From assembly GCA_026874595.1 (NCBI GenBank), contig CM049312.1, positions 28,795,456-28,859,455 on the forward strand: DNA of 64,000 nt, written 5' to 3'. This document shows, in pieces, positions 38,236-49,112 of this stretch. Origin of the DNA: Sipunculus nudus. Lineage: Eukaryota; Annelida; Sipuncula; Golfingiida; Sipunculidae. Position 1 is the first letter of the stretch, and each line of letters begins with the position of its first letter. Below the pieces are notes generated by a model. It saw nothing but the letters and a program-made list of their open reading frames with translations. It was not told where the DNA came from and searched no databases. The position numbers and the translations under genes are program-made.

Positions 38236-38727
38236 ATGTTTGCTTTTTTGTCTGAAAATACAAATCATTGGTCATATATAAATAGTGCTATATGTTTCTA
38301 TCAAGTGTCATGTTGCAACAAGTCACTTAATGTTAACGAATCAGGTTATTGTGTAGATTTAAATGCAGAAATGCCTTGTGGAGCATTCCATACACACACA
38401 GCAAGAACTATTGAGTTTTTGTTTTGTTCTTTATCAACGGAAACCAATCTCACGTTTAAAGAAAATTATCTCCATTTTCTCCATAATTGTGCTTATATTC
38501 TGTACGGGATCCGTGCAGCATATTACAATGTTGCGACTCTTTATGTCGAGAGCATGATTTATGTAGTGGCCTCAGAATTTTGTCAATTATGGGGTTCAGT
38601 ATTAATTGGACGAGAAATTTTGATAAGCTTTATCGACATTACCATCTTACCTTCAAGTGAAATTATTTTAACCAATGAAATGATCTCGACGCAAGCTCCT
38701 GTTTCCCAGCTTCAGCACATAGGCTAA
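38236..38727 (+). CDS. Uncharacterised 163-codon open frame, doubtful
   Basis: The frame starts with ATG and stays open for 163 codons in AT-rich DNA, which is longer than most chance frames here. The translation is Cys-, Tyr- and Ile-rich with moderately hydrophobic stretches (YILYGIRAAYYNVATLYVES, then MIYVVASEF), but shows no signal peptide, clear membrane span or known motif. No splice signals or neighbouring exons were recognised. It could be a chance frame, a single exon, or a piece of an unknown repeat. Confidence 0.2.
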   Translation: MFAFLSENTNHWSYINSAICFYQVSCCNKSLNVNESGYCVDLNAEMPCGAFHTHTARTIEFLFCSLSTETNLTFKENYLHFLHNCAYILYGIRAAYYNVATLYVESMIYVVASEFCQLWGSVLIGREILISFIDITILPSSEIILTNEMISTQAPVSQLQHIG

Positions 38728-39179
38728 TACAGCAATGCTAATTGACAATAATCAAAGGCTGTACGGCGTACACAACAATGACTGTATGCTTTTGACTGTA
38801 TATACACTGTCAGCGTCCCTATAAAGAACACACTTGGTTTCGACAGGTTGCTTCTCAAACGTATTTGAATTTAATTAAAAGGTATAAATACTTAACAACG
38901 TACGACATACTGGCACTGTCAAGGTTATAAATACAATGTTTATTGATCTGCCGGCTGCATACGCAATTTATAGGACCAGCTTTCCTATGGTTCCACGCCC
39001 AGTATTCGTGTTCTCCTTTCGGTTCGATAGAAGACAACACTATAAATTTAACAATAATAATATAATAAATAGTATCAAATACATCACACTTGTCAAAGGA
39101 TGACAAATTCGAGCATGATTTTACATTATGCATATTATTAATATCCTTATTTTTTAATTTATATTTTTGACATAATTAT

Positions 39180-39265
39180 TACTACCTTAAAACCGCATAC
39201 ACGAGCGCGTGTGTGTGTGCACACAGGCAGATAAATTCCAGAGAGCCCGGCAAACACCTCGCTTT
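39180..39265 (-). repeat. Inverted, diverged fragment of the 27.7/30.6-kb repeat
   Basis: The reverse complement reads GGTGTTTGCCGGG, CTCTGGAATTT and GCGCTCGTGTATGCG, matching GGTGTTTGCCGGG, CTCTGGAATTTGC and CGCTCGTGTGTGTGCG at 28068-28140 and 30964-31035. It shows that the repeat occurs in a third place, in the opposite direction. Confidence 0.6.
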
Positions 39266-40489
39266 TTAACGATAATCCTTTTATCGTAATTGCAATTGGC
39301 AGCTCAATTGAGAACCTGTAAAGCCAGACAGCCGTTTACCCGAATATATAAGCTTGTTAAAGAAGCATTTTAAAGGAATTGGAATGTTCCAAATGCACAG
39401 GAGAAATGCATGCTCACATTTACTATAAAAGAACATCCCATTTGGAAACATGTAATCTAGGAAGTATGTTGTTTGTGTTTCGCCTACCTATCTCAAGATT
39501 TGAACTCTTCTTAAAGGTCGTTGGTCTTATTGTAAACAGCCCAGGTTTTCAAAGATACAATAAATGGATGTGTTTTACGCTTAGAAAAAGACATGGCACA
39601 GATATTGAATAGTGCCATAAAGGGCATGATGTGTCCTCTGTGTAATGATTAAAAGGGGAACGATTCATGTCCAAATACTGAGGCTGATATGACGGATGAT
39701 ATCGATTTTGCGTCAGTTTAATGGAGACAGAGCAGATATTGTCTGTACTAGGAAATATAAATGGAAACAAAGTATGTGACAACTAGATGATTTTGCATTT
39801 GTCAACAAATACATGAAGCGCCCCACGTGACACACATTCTTTCTGTTACAGAGGCATTTCCTCAACCACCTACCCTCCAACTCACTCACACCCGCGTCTT
39901 TCTCCCTCTCACACACCCTGTCCCTGACACAAACCTTTTACTCTTTAATCAGCATTGTTCCCTGCAAACAAGTATCTGACAATTATCATGGGTGTGAAAT
40001 TTAAACCCGAAGGGGCGTCACATAAAAAAACCGCCGTAACAAGCACAGACCAGTTTGAAGAATATACAGCATATATAAATATTGTATTGATCAGTTTTCT
40101 GAAATGCACAAATGGTGTATATTTTCGAAATACCAAATGCAGTGGCATGGACTATAGGCACTGTATACTTAATTGAATTATTGAATTGAACTGGTAGCAT
40201 AAGGTATTATATAATTCTAATTTACTATGAATGGTATATATCACGGATGGGGTAAAATGTGAGGGTAATATACAATTACAGCATTCAAAGTAATGGTATT
40301 GCTAAAGATATAAAAAAAATGTTTATAGTTTCTTAGTATACAAAGCTCATGTTACTATAGAACTATTACTTCACATGCCCTGCTAGATGGCCAGATAATG
40401 CAGGTCTGGTTTGTTATAGGCCTGTTATCACCTGGTCTACAACTGACTGTCAGGACACAAGTTTGCCAGCTGTTTGATACTAGGGAACT

Positions 40490-40880
40490 AGTGCATGGTG
40501 CTAATTAATTTACTGAATACAGAGATTACCAACTGTCTGGCCTTTGATCACTAGGTTAGACTTAATTAGTGATTGCCCAGTGCACAGGGGTGATCATCAT
40601 GCAGCGAGGCTTGACTCTGTTATTATGAGGCTTATTTTATTGGGCAAACATGAGATAATAGTAGTAACTTAGACTAGTGCGTGGTGCTAATTAATTTACT
40701 GAATAGATCAGTTCACATACAGAGATTACCAACTGTCTGGCCTTTGATCACTAGGTTAGACTTAATTATTGATTGCCCAGTGCACAGGGGTGCTCATCAT
40801 GCAGCGAGGCTTTACTCTGTTATTATGATGCTTATTTAAATGGGCAAACATGAGGTAATAGTCGTAACTAAGACTAATAG
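40490..40880 (+). repeat. Tandem duplication of about 190 bp, two copies
   Basis: The block from GGTGCTAATTAATTTACTGA through GTAACTTAGACTA is repeated at once, starting near 40682. Shared anchors are ACCAACTGTCTGGCCTTTGA, TCACTAGGTTAGACTTAATT and CATGCAGCGAGGCTT. Copies differ by a few substitutions and an insertion (GATCAGTTCACAT) in the second. No coding signal. Confidence 0.92.
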
Positions 40881-41027
40881 ACTATTACAGCTTTTTTCAA
40901 GTTAAAGAAATAAACCCAAACATATCAGCTGAAAGAGTAATAATTGCAACAGAAGGCAAAGTTATATTTAGAATATTACATGTACACTTATTTCCTATTC
41001 CCTGTTAGGTCATTAAGCAGATGAGCA

Positions 41028-41165
41028 ACTAGAATACGGGTAGTCGACAAGCGACTACGTGTATCCGCCGAAATCAGAGTTGGACGGGTGAAGTGAGGCA
41101 TGGATTGAGTGGCTCGGGGAAATGGGCAGGATGTTTTACATATAAGCACGGATGACGCGAAACCA
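41028..41165 (+). repeat. 5' end fragment of the hairpin-ended element
   Basis: The first 100 or so bases are nearly identical to 59004-59100: ACTAGAATACGGG, the hairpin GTAGTCGACAAGCGACTAC, TGTATCCGCC, GACGGGTGAAGTGAGGCATG. Similarity fades near TACATATAAGCACGGATG. The middle and 3' end are missing. Confidence 0.88.
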
Positions 41166-42906
41166 GAGTAATAGCAATAGCAATAGCAATATAATAACAG
41201 TGAAACTAACAGTTATGTTTATATAACTATTGAACGAAACCCAACCCTGATGAGTATGTTCACATTTTTGTGAGACTAAACATCCAGGAGTCAGCATGAG
41301 CAGAGAACTGTCTACACCAAAGAAATATGTAGCACTGTTTAATGATTTTGGAAAGACTCATGTTTAGAGTGCATTCACCACTGTGTGATACATTTTTTAT
41401 CAGATTTTGATATGTGTGTTTATTGAAAATAAACAATGTACTACAAAGATGTTTGTTGTTACGGTCACAATATAAATACCCTGAAAGCACAAAAGTAATT
41501 GTAAAAGTAATTCCAATTACTTTGAAAGGTATTTGTAATTGAAATCGATTAATTTTATGAAAACACAAAAGTAATTGTAATTGTAATCGATTATTTTTAA
41601 AAGTAAATGTATTTGTAATCGATTATTTTAAAAGTAATTGAACCCAACCCTGATATATATGTGTGTAAAAAGATGTTGCATATGGTTACTCTTCTTCATA
41701 TCGATATCCGACTAAAACCACTCTTTATATGCAGTCAATCCTCCTTCAGTGGGCACCTCTACAAAGTGGACATGTTTTCGCAGTCTCATTTATTCTTCTC
41801 TTTATTTGTTATGCTAATGTGAGCACCTTTACATTTTGTGTATTAAAACGGGGCACTTTTTCTAGATAATGTGAACATTTCATTGGTTTACCATATCTGC
41901 CATTTAAACTTTAGAAGCCTTATTAATTGTGCTTTTTTTATGAAAAACAATAAGAATAATTGTTCATCATTAAATATTCATTTTTATAAGGATAATGGTA
42001 AAACATATGATCAAATTTCAGAGGTGAACAGTCTGATGGACCATCATGATAAAAGCCTCCGTGAATTAAAGTTAATTTTTTAAATTTAATGTGCCTGCAA
42101 TGCAAAGATCAGGCTTCAGGTAAGATTTGATGTTGCTGTGATTTTATATACAAATCCGTGAAAAAACAACTTTGTAGGAATTATATTGGACTTATAGGCG
42201 TACTTTGATCTGACAGTCCCTAGACTTTTTATGTCACAGGGGTATAATGCTGCTTTAGTAAATATGAGTGGACGCTAATTCGCCTAATTACTTGATATAC
42301 TCTTTGAAAACGTAAAAGGGCAAGTGTAATATTTCTTTAGCATTTACCTGTTAATGACCAAACCCAAACTCTAGCCATTTTGTATCACATTCTCTGTTAC
42401 CGTCCACTTATAAAATGTCAACCCCAAACTTAAAATGTAAGGTCTGATATAGCTGTAAAGGTGCTCTATAACTTTCAAAAATGTTGAAAATGGCCCGTCT
42501 TAGAGGAAGCTCGTAGGAAAGTATGGTGTATCTGAAGATGCAGTAGGCAACATCCTCAAACAGCATAACAAGAAACTTACTGAGATAAATGAGGGTGAAA
42601 GGTTTAGGGCCAACCATAAAAATGCTAAATATCGCATGCTGCTTTGCCTTGTGGAGCTTATCAATATATCAAAATGATTTGAATAACAGCATTGGTACAT
42701 GTTCCCCTCGCTTCAAAAACGCAGAACCCTCTGATTATTGCCAGGTTGATGTCTCAGGCAGACCGCCTAGAGAAGTGTGCAGATACTTTTGTGAAAGATC
42801 CTTGGACCCAGCACTCTGAAGCCTCAAACACGCACAGGTGGAAGTCACTGCGAGACACTTTGCATCGTGCTACATTGACTATCATTTGGAAAAGACATCT
42901 AAGAAC

Positions 42907-42909
<3 letters not shown>
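41166..42909. other. Intergenic, no convincing gene
   Basis: Around 41480-41645 there is an irregular run of GTAATTGTAATCGATTA-like motifs. Frames at 42589-42910 overlap in two registers and read somewhat coding-like (DRLEKCADTFVKDPW), but they have no recognised domain and break upstream. They may be a remnant of an unknown repeat or processed copy. Confidence 0.35.

Positions 42910-42989
<80 letters not shown>
42910..42989. repeat. (TA)n microsatellite, about 40 units, the longest here
   Basis: Uninterrupted alternating TA over about 78-80 bp, directly before dispersed repeat copy B. Confidence 0.97.
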
Positions 42990-42991
<2 letters not shown>

Positions 42992-42999
42992 CTACCCTA

Positions 43000-43878
43000 G
43001 GACAGACATATGTCGGTAATGTCGTGGGCCTTATTGCCTGTATGACTAATACAATCTAACACCACCTCTGTCCCATCCTGTGTAACAAGAGAGTAAACCG
43101 ATATATAATATGGGGGTGGGCTTCACGGTCACTTTTAACCGATGTTTAAAAAAATTATGGTCTTTGAACAATACTATGTCCAGTGGTATTATACTGATAT
43201 GAAAAACTAAAGGTATTCACTAAAAATATTAGTCATAAAGCCTTTTTTGTGAAATAGGAAGGTTTTACCTGCTTCTGAAAATGCAGAAATATTTTTAAAA
43301 ATACGAAAATGTTACATTAAATGTCTCCTTCGATATCAGGAATTATATATTTTTTCATAAACCAACCTTAGCCATGAACGTTCTTCAGTCCGCTCAGATG
43401 AAAGACGGAGTCAGGGGCCAATGTGTTTAGAAGCTGAATATTAACACAAAGTGAGCGACATGCGTTTAAATGCATATAACAAACACGCTTTAACTGTATG
43501 CTTCTGAATAAAAGCCTACGAGGATCATTGGTATGGCAAGTATTGGTATTGGAAATTGATTATATTCAGCTTTACAAATTATGTGAATCTAGCTTTCTGA
43601 TGAGTTGAATACTGCATTCATTGGTGTCCCGAATGGATATTTGTTTCCTTGTCACTGACGGAACGATCAGCTGTCCTGAAAAACATATCCTGAAAAATAG
43701 TTTCGACATGAAGTACTGGACATGTACGAACATGTAAGGGTATCCATAAGACCACACATGTCTGCAAACATACGATAAATGGATGTGACCAATATATTCT
43801 CCTATAATGTATCGGACAAATTTCATTTTGTTCTCTTTACCACATTTATTGCCAATGCAAAATCGTTAATCTCTTTTC
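43000..43878. repeat. Dispersed repeat of unknown type, copy B
   Basis: It matches 29434-30375 in the same direction (anchors given at copy A) with clear divergence, so the duplication is old. It lacks the internal (TA)n found at 30183-30232. No protein-coding signal. Confidence 0.8.
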
Positions 43879-44340
43879 TTACACGCTAAGACAAAAGGGT
43901 TCCAGCTAGGTTTCTTCAGCGTAGACTGAGTGAGGAACCTTAATCACGGAGTTCTTTCTTTCACCACTAGAGGGTTTCTTTTATTGAACATATAAGGTTT
44001 TCCGAATTTCGCACACGTATCGTCGGTGCGCTCTTCTAGGACAAGTTCGTTTTCTTTCGCGGGTTTATTTCACATTAAACTTCATAAATAATAGTTTAAA
44101 TATTTCCCCGTAATGTTCCCCTAATTCTTTTTGTACTTCGAGGTCTTCCTTGCATTTTAAGCTTTTTTAGGAGGCGCCTTTGGGGATTTTTGTTATGCAT
44201 TTGGAGCTCATTAGCCTGTTGAGACCATGACCAGAAACAATTCCTGCCGGTGCTTGATAATATGCGGTTAAGCGGGTCGCCTGTAATCCCCTTTAACCTC
44301 CACATCCGTTATAGCGCCTCTAAAGGAATTTTTTTCCTTC
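43879..44340. other. Flank of the BEL/Pao element, no recognised gene
   Basis: A 69-codon minus frame (44305-44096) is basic and featureless. The bases CCTTC at 44336-44340, directly left of the LTR, may be one half of the BEL/Pao target-site duplication (CCCTC on the other side). Confidence 0.4.
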
Positions 44341-44561
44341 TGTCCGGGACCACTCTCATAAGCCAAACTTGGCGAGTTTAATCAAGTTCCATATGGAACA
44401 CGGTGCCAAATACAACTAAGAAAAATAAGCAAGTGTTTTGCTGACTTTTTATAGAGGAGTAAAACAGAGTAATCATAACAGAATTTAAACAGACAAAGAT
44501 ACACCGTACCCGTGCACAAAAAAAAGCAAATTACAGGTGAATCTAACAGTCATCGCCAACA
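44341..44561 (-). repeat. 3' LTR of the BEL/Pao element
   Basis: On the minus strand it starts TGTTGGCGATGACTGTTAGA and ends GAGTGGTCCCGGACA. It aligns with 49113-49312 (shared GACCACTCTCAT, TAATCAAG, TCCAT.TGGAACA, TAACAGTCATC on the plus strand). The outer border is uncertain by a few bases. Confidence 0.85.
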
Positions 44562-44580
44562 TTCCTCCCACCTGTTGGGG
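44562..44580 (-). promoter_or_regulatory. Polypurine tract of the BEL/Pao element
   Basis: On the minus strand the bases directly before the 3' LTR read CCCCAACAGGTGGGAGGAA. A purine-rich tract ending next to the LTR is where plus-strand DNA synthesis is primed in LTR elements. Confidence 0.7.
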
Positions 44581-44979
44581 TGTACTCCAACACCTTTGTT
44601 TTAAGTTAACCTAAACTTAAGTACACAAATAATTCGTAAAATACTTAGTCCTTATATACTTCTAAGAGCAGATCTGACAATGAAATATACTTTATTAGGT
44701 ATTGTCTGATATATCTTGATATTGTGAAAATTACATGAAAATTAGCATGTTCAGCGAATTTAAATGTCTAGTATAACCCATTCAGAAATGTTCACACTTT
44801 AGTTATACTTTAGTTGTACATCTTGTAGATGCACACAGCTCTAAAAGTATTGTAGGTCTGATAAACACCACAATACTAATGACAAGTTAAACAAAAGACA
44901 AGCATATCTGAGAATTAAAGAATGAACTTTACAAACCCAACGTATTTACATATTTAACAACGTTTCAAGCACGCGTTAC

Positions 44980-45380
44980 CTGAACTCCACCAGTTCTGTT
45001 AGATTTCTGGTTACTATCGTCTCCGATATCCGGAAAATTACCAGTGTTCGTGTTTACATTCTCATGGCCAACGGCACCCGAAGCATCACTCTGATAGTTT
45101 ACTTCCAAGTCATGCAGCCTTTGAATGTTACGAGTCCTTTAGCTGTTTTGAGCTCAGCACTACGGATGATCCCATCAATGCGGCGGAAAACCTGAGTTAA
45201 TAACTCCAAAGGCCATTTCATACGGGGAACATAGTTTTCCCTAATCAAGACGATACAGCCCTTCCGTATATCACCTTTGGCTACAAACTTGTTGACTGTT
45301 GGTGGGAGATTTCTTATATAAATCTTACTTAACCGGGACCAAAATAAATTCAGCCCTTCTTGACGGTTTGATTTCCATGA
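44980..45380 (-). pseudogene. BEL/Pao pol C-terminal region (DUF5641-like)
   Basis: Minus-strand translation gives FWSRLSKIYIRNLPP, GDIRKGCIVLIRENYVPRMK, WPLELLTQVFRRIDGIIRSA and ELKTAKGLVTFKRLHDLE. This is the pattern of the domain after integrase in BEL/Pao polyproteins (KWPLGRV...D..VR...KT). The reading here is mostly continuous. It is separated from the integrase by an in-frame stop or frame change near 45395. Confidence 0.8.
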
Positions 45381-45394
45381 GAGTTAAGGCTGAG

Positions 45395-46181
45395 TTACGG
45401 GCTCTCTAGTTCAGAGATTTTGGCCTGGAACCCTGCTTTCTTTCCTATTAAGAGATGGGTCGGAGACAGAGGGGAGGCACTTTCCCCCTCGTCTCCAACA
45501 AAGGTTAAGGGTCTAGCATTGATACAGGCTTCTATTTCCTGCAATGTAGTTTCTGGCTCCACTTTAGCGGGGCAGCGAGTGGCCCATGAATTCTTCGATA
45601 CGCACTTCACCGAGCGTACCAACCGCTCCCACCAACGTCCCTGCCATGGAGAACTTAGGATAATGAATTTCCACTTTTGAAGGTCTTTGCATTGTCGAAG
45701 TATAAGACACTTGGTAAACCCCTTCTGGCTGAAACCGCCTCAGGGCTAACATAAAGTCAGGTAGATTCAAAGAATCTCTCAACTCGAGGTGCACAAACCT
45801 CACTACGGTACTAGTGAACAGCAGAATATACAATTTCTTCATGGGAAAGTCTGAACAGTAGAGAGGACCTGCAAAGTCGAGGTCAGTTCCCGTAAAGAGT
45901 GGAGCCTCCTGAACCCTGAAATCAGAGAGGGGAGCCACGGGTTGGTTGCTTGCTTGAGCGTCATTCCTTTGACAGTGGATACACTCGCGATTGACAGTCT
46001 TTGCCTGGCGCCTCACCCCGAAAATCCAGTAATTGTGCCTCTGGGTTGATATGATTGTGTCCACACCGGCATGCTTCAGCTGCTCATGCTGGTGCCGTTT
46101 TATTAGTTTTGCTATGTGTCCTTTCGATATAATGATGGGTCTGTAATCAACGATAGCAAAGGTAATCGCATTTGTGGACAA
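45395..46181 (-). pseudogene. BEL/Pao integrase region
   Basis: A minus-strand frame at 46181-45700 carries an H2C2-type zinc motif (HQHEQLKHAG...CIHCQR) followed by the integrase core start (GTDLDFAGPLY) and RFVHLEL. A frame change near 45720-45660 follows, then a second frame at 45622-45395 continues with MVRSVK, LQEIEACINARPLTF and PTHLLIGKKAGF, the C-terminal part of the core. The first catalytic Asp lies in TDLDFAG. The second falls near the frame break and the Glu region is not cleanly readable. Confidence 0.85.
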
Positions 46182-46780
46182 TCTTCCACATAATCGTCAT
46201 CAAGGTGACTTGTGATAGGCTGGACTAACCAAGAGGGACATTTTATCCACAAATCTGAGGCTATCAAAATTTCTGCAGAAATGCCTCTGGTCACAATGTC
46301 AGCTGGATTGTCCTTTCCTGGGCAATGCGACCAAAAAGTAGGGTCAGTGAGCTCAAAACTTTTAGCCACCCTGTTCGCTACGAAAGGTTTCCTACCTATT
46401 AGGTTTACTTTTAACCAAATCCCTGAAGAATCTGTCCAACATTTGTAAACGACCTGTTTTGAGTTTGAGTGCGTTGGGAACATATCTCATCACTCGGGGG
46501 GTCAACAGAGCTCTCAAGAGTTCGAGTCTTGGCAGGGATATTCTCTTTATGGGTGCAACTTTGGCCCTCGATATGACTCAAGAGGCCTCGAATGTACCAT
46601 CCACCTCCTTGGGAATGCGGATGTAAAGTGCAGCAGCATATCCCTTTTCCGAAGCATCCCCAAAACAGTGCAGTTCTATGCCCATCTGATCTGGCCAAGG
46701 TAAGGTTGTATAACATCTGTGGACTCCCTATGCTCGAAGGAGCTCTAAACCTTGAATCCACTGGGCAAACATCACATGTA
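46112..46780 (-). pseudogene. BEL/Pao RNase H region
   Basis: The frame at 46483-46112 contains KCWTDSSGIW, then FWSHCPGKDNPADIVTRG, a signature of the BEL/Pao RNase H. Upstream, 46761-46411 reads SRFRAPSSIGSPQ and a scrambled stretch that in another frame matches the usual start of the domain (ASEKGYAA-like, and RVAPIKRISLPRLELL-like). At least two frame changes are needed to follow it. Confidence 0.8.
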
Positions 46781-46849
46781 TAGCGGGAGGAACTTCCTTA
46801 TCCCAGCTAAGACCTCACTGCTATATGTCCTGCATCAAGACCTTTGCCA

Positions 46850-47220
46850 CCATGCTAAAAGGGGTTAGAAACCCCCAAAGAATCATACACGTTAGCCAAG
46901 CAACTAAGAACTACCCGCTTGGTAGTTTCCAAATATGGTGAAAGGGTGGCATTCAACAAGAATGAACTACTATTATTGCCAAATGTTTCCCATATGAACC
47001 TCATGGAATTTACTTAACCATGGTGGTTCCAAAGACACTGATGAACATCTTGTCTTCTCTGAGTACCTTGATTTGCAGGATTGCCTTGGTTATTTCTGCG
47101 GTAAAGCCTACCTTCCAACGTCGAAAGCGCAAGAGAATTTCAACCAAACTAGGAATGAGGGACCTGCCTCCAAACAATCATTTACTGATACGCCGTTAAA
47201 TACTGTAGCCGATCCATCAA
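46850..47220 (-). pseudogene. BEL/Pao reverse transcriptase, internally deleted
   Basis: On the minus strand 47220-47015 reads FNGVSVNDCLEAGPS, then LLRFRRWKVGFTAEITKAIL, then QIKVLREDKMF, the N-terminal part of a BEL/Pao reverse transcriptase. After a break it continues as SSFLLNATLSPYL (about 46965-46930) and within a few residues RVVLSCLANVYDSLG (about 46915-46870). In complete elements the LLNAT and VYDPLG segments are separated by well over a hundred residues that include the catalytic YVDD. Here they nearly touch and no YVDD is present, so the active site has been deleted. Confidence 0.8.
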
Positions 47221-47299
47221 AACCGGCCTGAACTTTGTTGTAAGACTAGACTATCTTATATCCGGGTGATGAAGCATATAGTACACAGGGTTGAAACTA

Positions 47300-48234
47300 C
47301 CTTTTCCTCTGCAGGTATTTCTTCAATGATGCCCTTGCCGTGCATCTCGACTTACACCTCATAATAGCTGCTCCGTAACTCAGAATTCTTGGCTAATAAA
47401 TGGATAGATCGTTCAGTCGAATTACACTAAGCTTTTCATTGTGCCGAAGTTTGATGACCCAAATGGTACCTTCCATGGAATGGCAACCTCATAACTTCCG
47501 TGAGTAAAACGGACAGTATCCCTAAATATGGTCAAGACTGGATCTTCAGGACCAGAGTCTTGTGGCTCTACTGAATCCATTCCGATTGATAAAAGATCCC
47601 AGAAACTCCTTAAACTGCTGTCTTGAATATTCGTGAAACCCTACAACGGAGGAGAAACGGAGAGGCTATGAGCGTGACTCACCTGATCAATTCTATCCGA
47701 TACTACTCATGCAAAAGCAGTATCTTGGATTACAAGACCATCTGAGAGTTTATTTATGTCCTGCCTGACCAAGTCAAAGTACTAATTAAGGCCAACCACG
47801 TTATCTTTAAACACCTCCTCACCTTTTAATTGATCTGCCAACATCAGTTTGTCCATTGACTGTAGCACATCAGGTGGTGTCTAAGGGCGATACATGGGAG
47901 CTCTGATCGTCTCAATTTCAACTGCATTAATAACTACCATGGCCCCCTGTTTATTCTGCTTAAGTTCATACACATCATGGAATGAATTTAACCTTGGTTT
48001 CACATCCCCAAAAGCTGCATATGACATATTTCTGAGATACCCATCTTTGTCCTACTTTATGCACAAGAGACCTAGATTCATAAGTAGTACCTCACCCGGT
48101 ATTGAACAACAATGTGGCCCTTATAGTGCCCTTAGCCCCATGTACCAAAACTATAGTGATTTGAAGTATTGTACTTCTTTTATGTGCAGCACACGAAACA
48201 CGAACATGTGTAACAGAACCTTCCTGTGTTTTTT
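47300..48234 (-). pseudogene. BEL/Pao region between gag and reverse transcriptase
   Basis: This should hold the aspartic protease and the linker to reverse transcriptase. Frames are short and no protease motif was identified with confidence. The assignment rests on position only. Confidence 0.4.
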
Positions 48235-49051
48235 CTACCTCTTGTACCTGATATTCAACTGTATTCCTAGAAATATCTCGTCTTTTGACATTATCATTTG
48301 TGATACCTTTGCATAACGATTCCTGATGCCTACCTCAACACTTGGCACAACTATCAATACAACCCTTGGCCAAGTGCCCTTACCTTGACATCTGAAAGGG
48401 TCCCGAATTTTGCAGCTTCTGGTGACGCTCAGCGATGGATAGTCTCCAGATCTCTTGGCATCCCTTGGAGCTATGACCTTTCCCACAAAAAGCACACTTG
48501 TATTTGGCCGCACCTGTCGCTGTTTGGATTTCAGAGGCCGTAGCTTTATGTGGTTGTTGAGTTCTTTTCTCTTCCGCCTTGATTTTGTCATCATCATTCC
48601 ATGTCATTCCCTTAAACACCTCTGAACGTTCTGTCCTCGCTATCTCCATCTTAAGAAAGGACAGCAACCACTCTAAGTTATTTTCTTTGTCCTCTCCATT
48701 GCGGGCCAATTCAATGCAATTTTTTTGACAATCTTGACAATATCAGCGGTGTCATGAACAACCCATTCTCGTCACCACGTACATGTAATACTTCAAGACT
48801 TCTCACGTTTCATAAGTTCATCTTGTAATATCCATTTGCAAACTGACAATAGAGCCTATGGTCAGATTTTGTATGGATACATTCAATAGCCCTTGTATGT
48901 GAACAAAACAATACGTTCTCTCTTCTAATATCTTGCATACAGTGGGATAATTCTCTACTGCAGTGGATACCCCACCTATGACTGCCTTAGCCTCATCATC
49001 TAGGAGTGACTGCTTCAAAGTCTCCGTGTTGCTCATTGCTGCTGCGTACAC
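48235..49051 (-). pseudogene. BEL/Pao gag remnant (DUF1759-like, two zinc knuckles)
   Basis: The frame at 49051-48818 begins close to the 5' LTR and reads LKQSLLDDEAKAVIGGVS and TAVENYPTVCKILEER, matching the DUF1759 family of BEL/Pao gag (SLL.GEA...I.G....ENY..A...L.ER). Further on is a zinc knuckle CAFCGKGHSSKGC (frame 48709-48380), then after a frame change a second, CQGKGTWPRVV-like knuckle (frame 48597-48235, GH replaced). The conserved N-terminal part of gag that normally precedes DUF1759 is absent: only about 60 bp separate this frame from the LTR. Confidence 0.8.
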
Positions 49052-49087
49052 TCAAATTCACCATACAACGATAACACAGGATAAATT

Positions 49088-49107
49088 CCCGGGTCTGACA
49101 GGCACCA
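49088..49107 (-). promoter_or_regulatory. Candidate tRNA primer-binding site
   Basis: On the minus strand, five bases inside the 5' LTR, the sequence is TGGTGCCTGTCAGACCCGGG. It starts with TGG, the complement of a tRNA CCA end, as primer-binding sites do. The matching tRNA was not identified. Confidence 0.6.
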
Positions 49108-49112
49108 TATAT

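Larger units (their letters stand above)
37546..40490. other. Region upstream of the lectin, no recognised gene
   Basis: It holds one unusually long open frame (38236-38727, listed separately) and an inverted remnant of the duplicated segment at 39180-39265. Other frames are short and featureless. Confidence 0.45.

Noticed and set aside
42589-42910. Possible exon or transposon protein in two overlapping plus frames
   Set aside because: No known motif, interrupted upstream, no splice signals recognised; kept only as a note in the intergenic entry.
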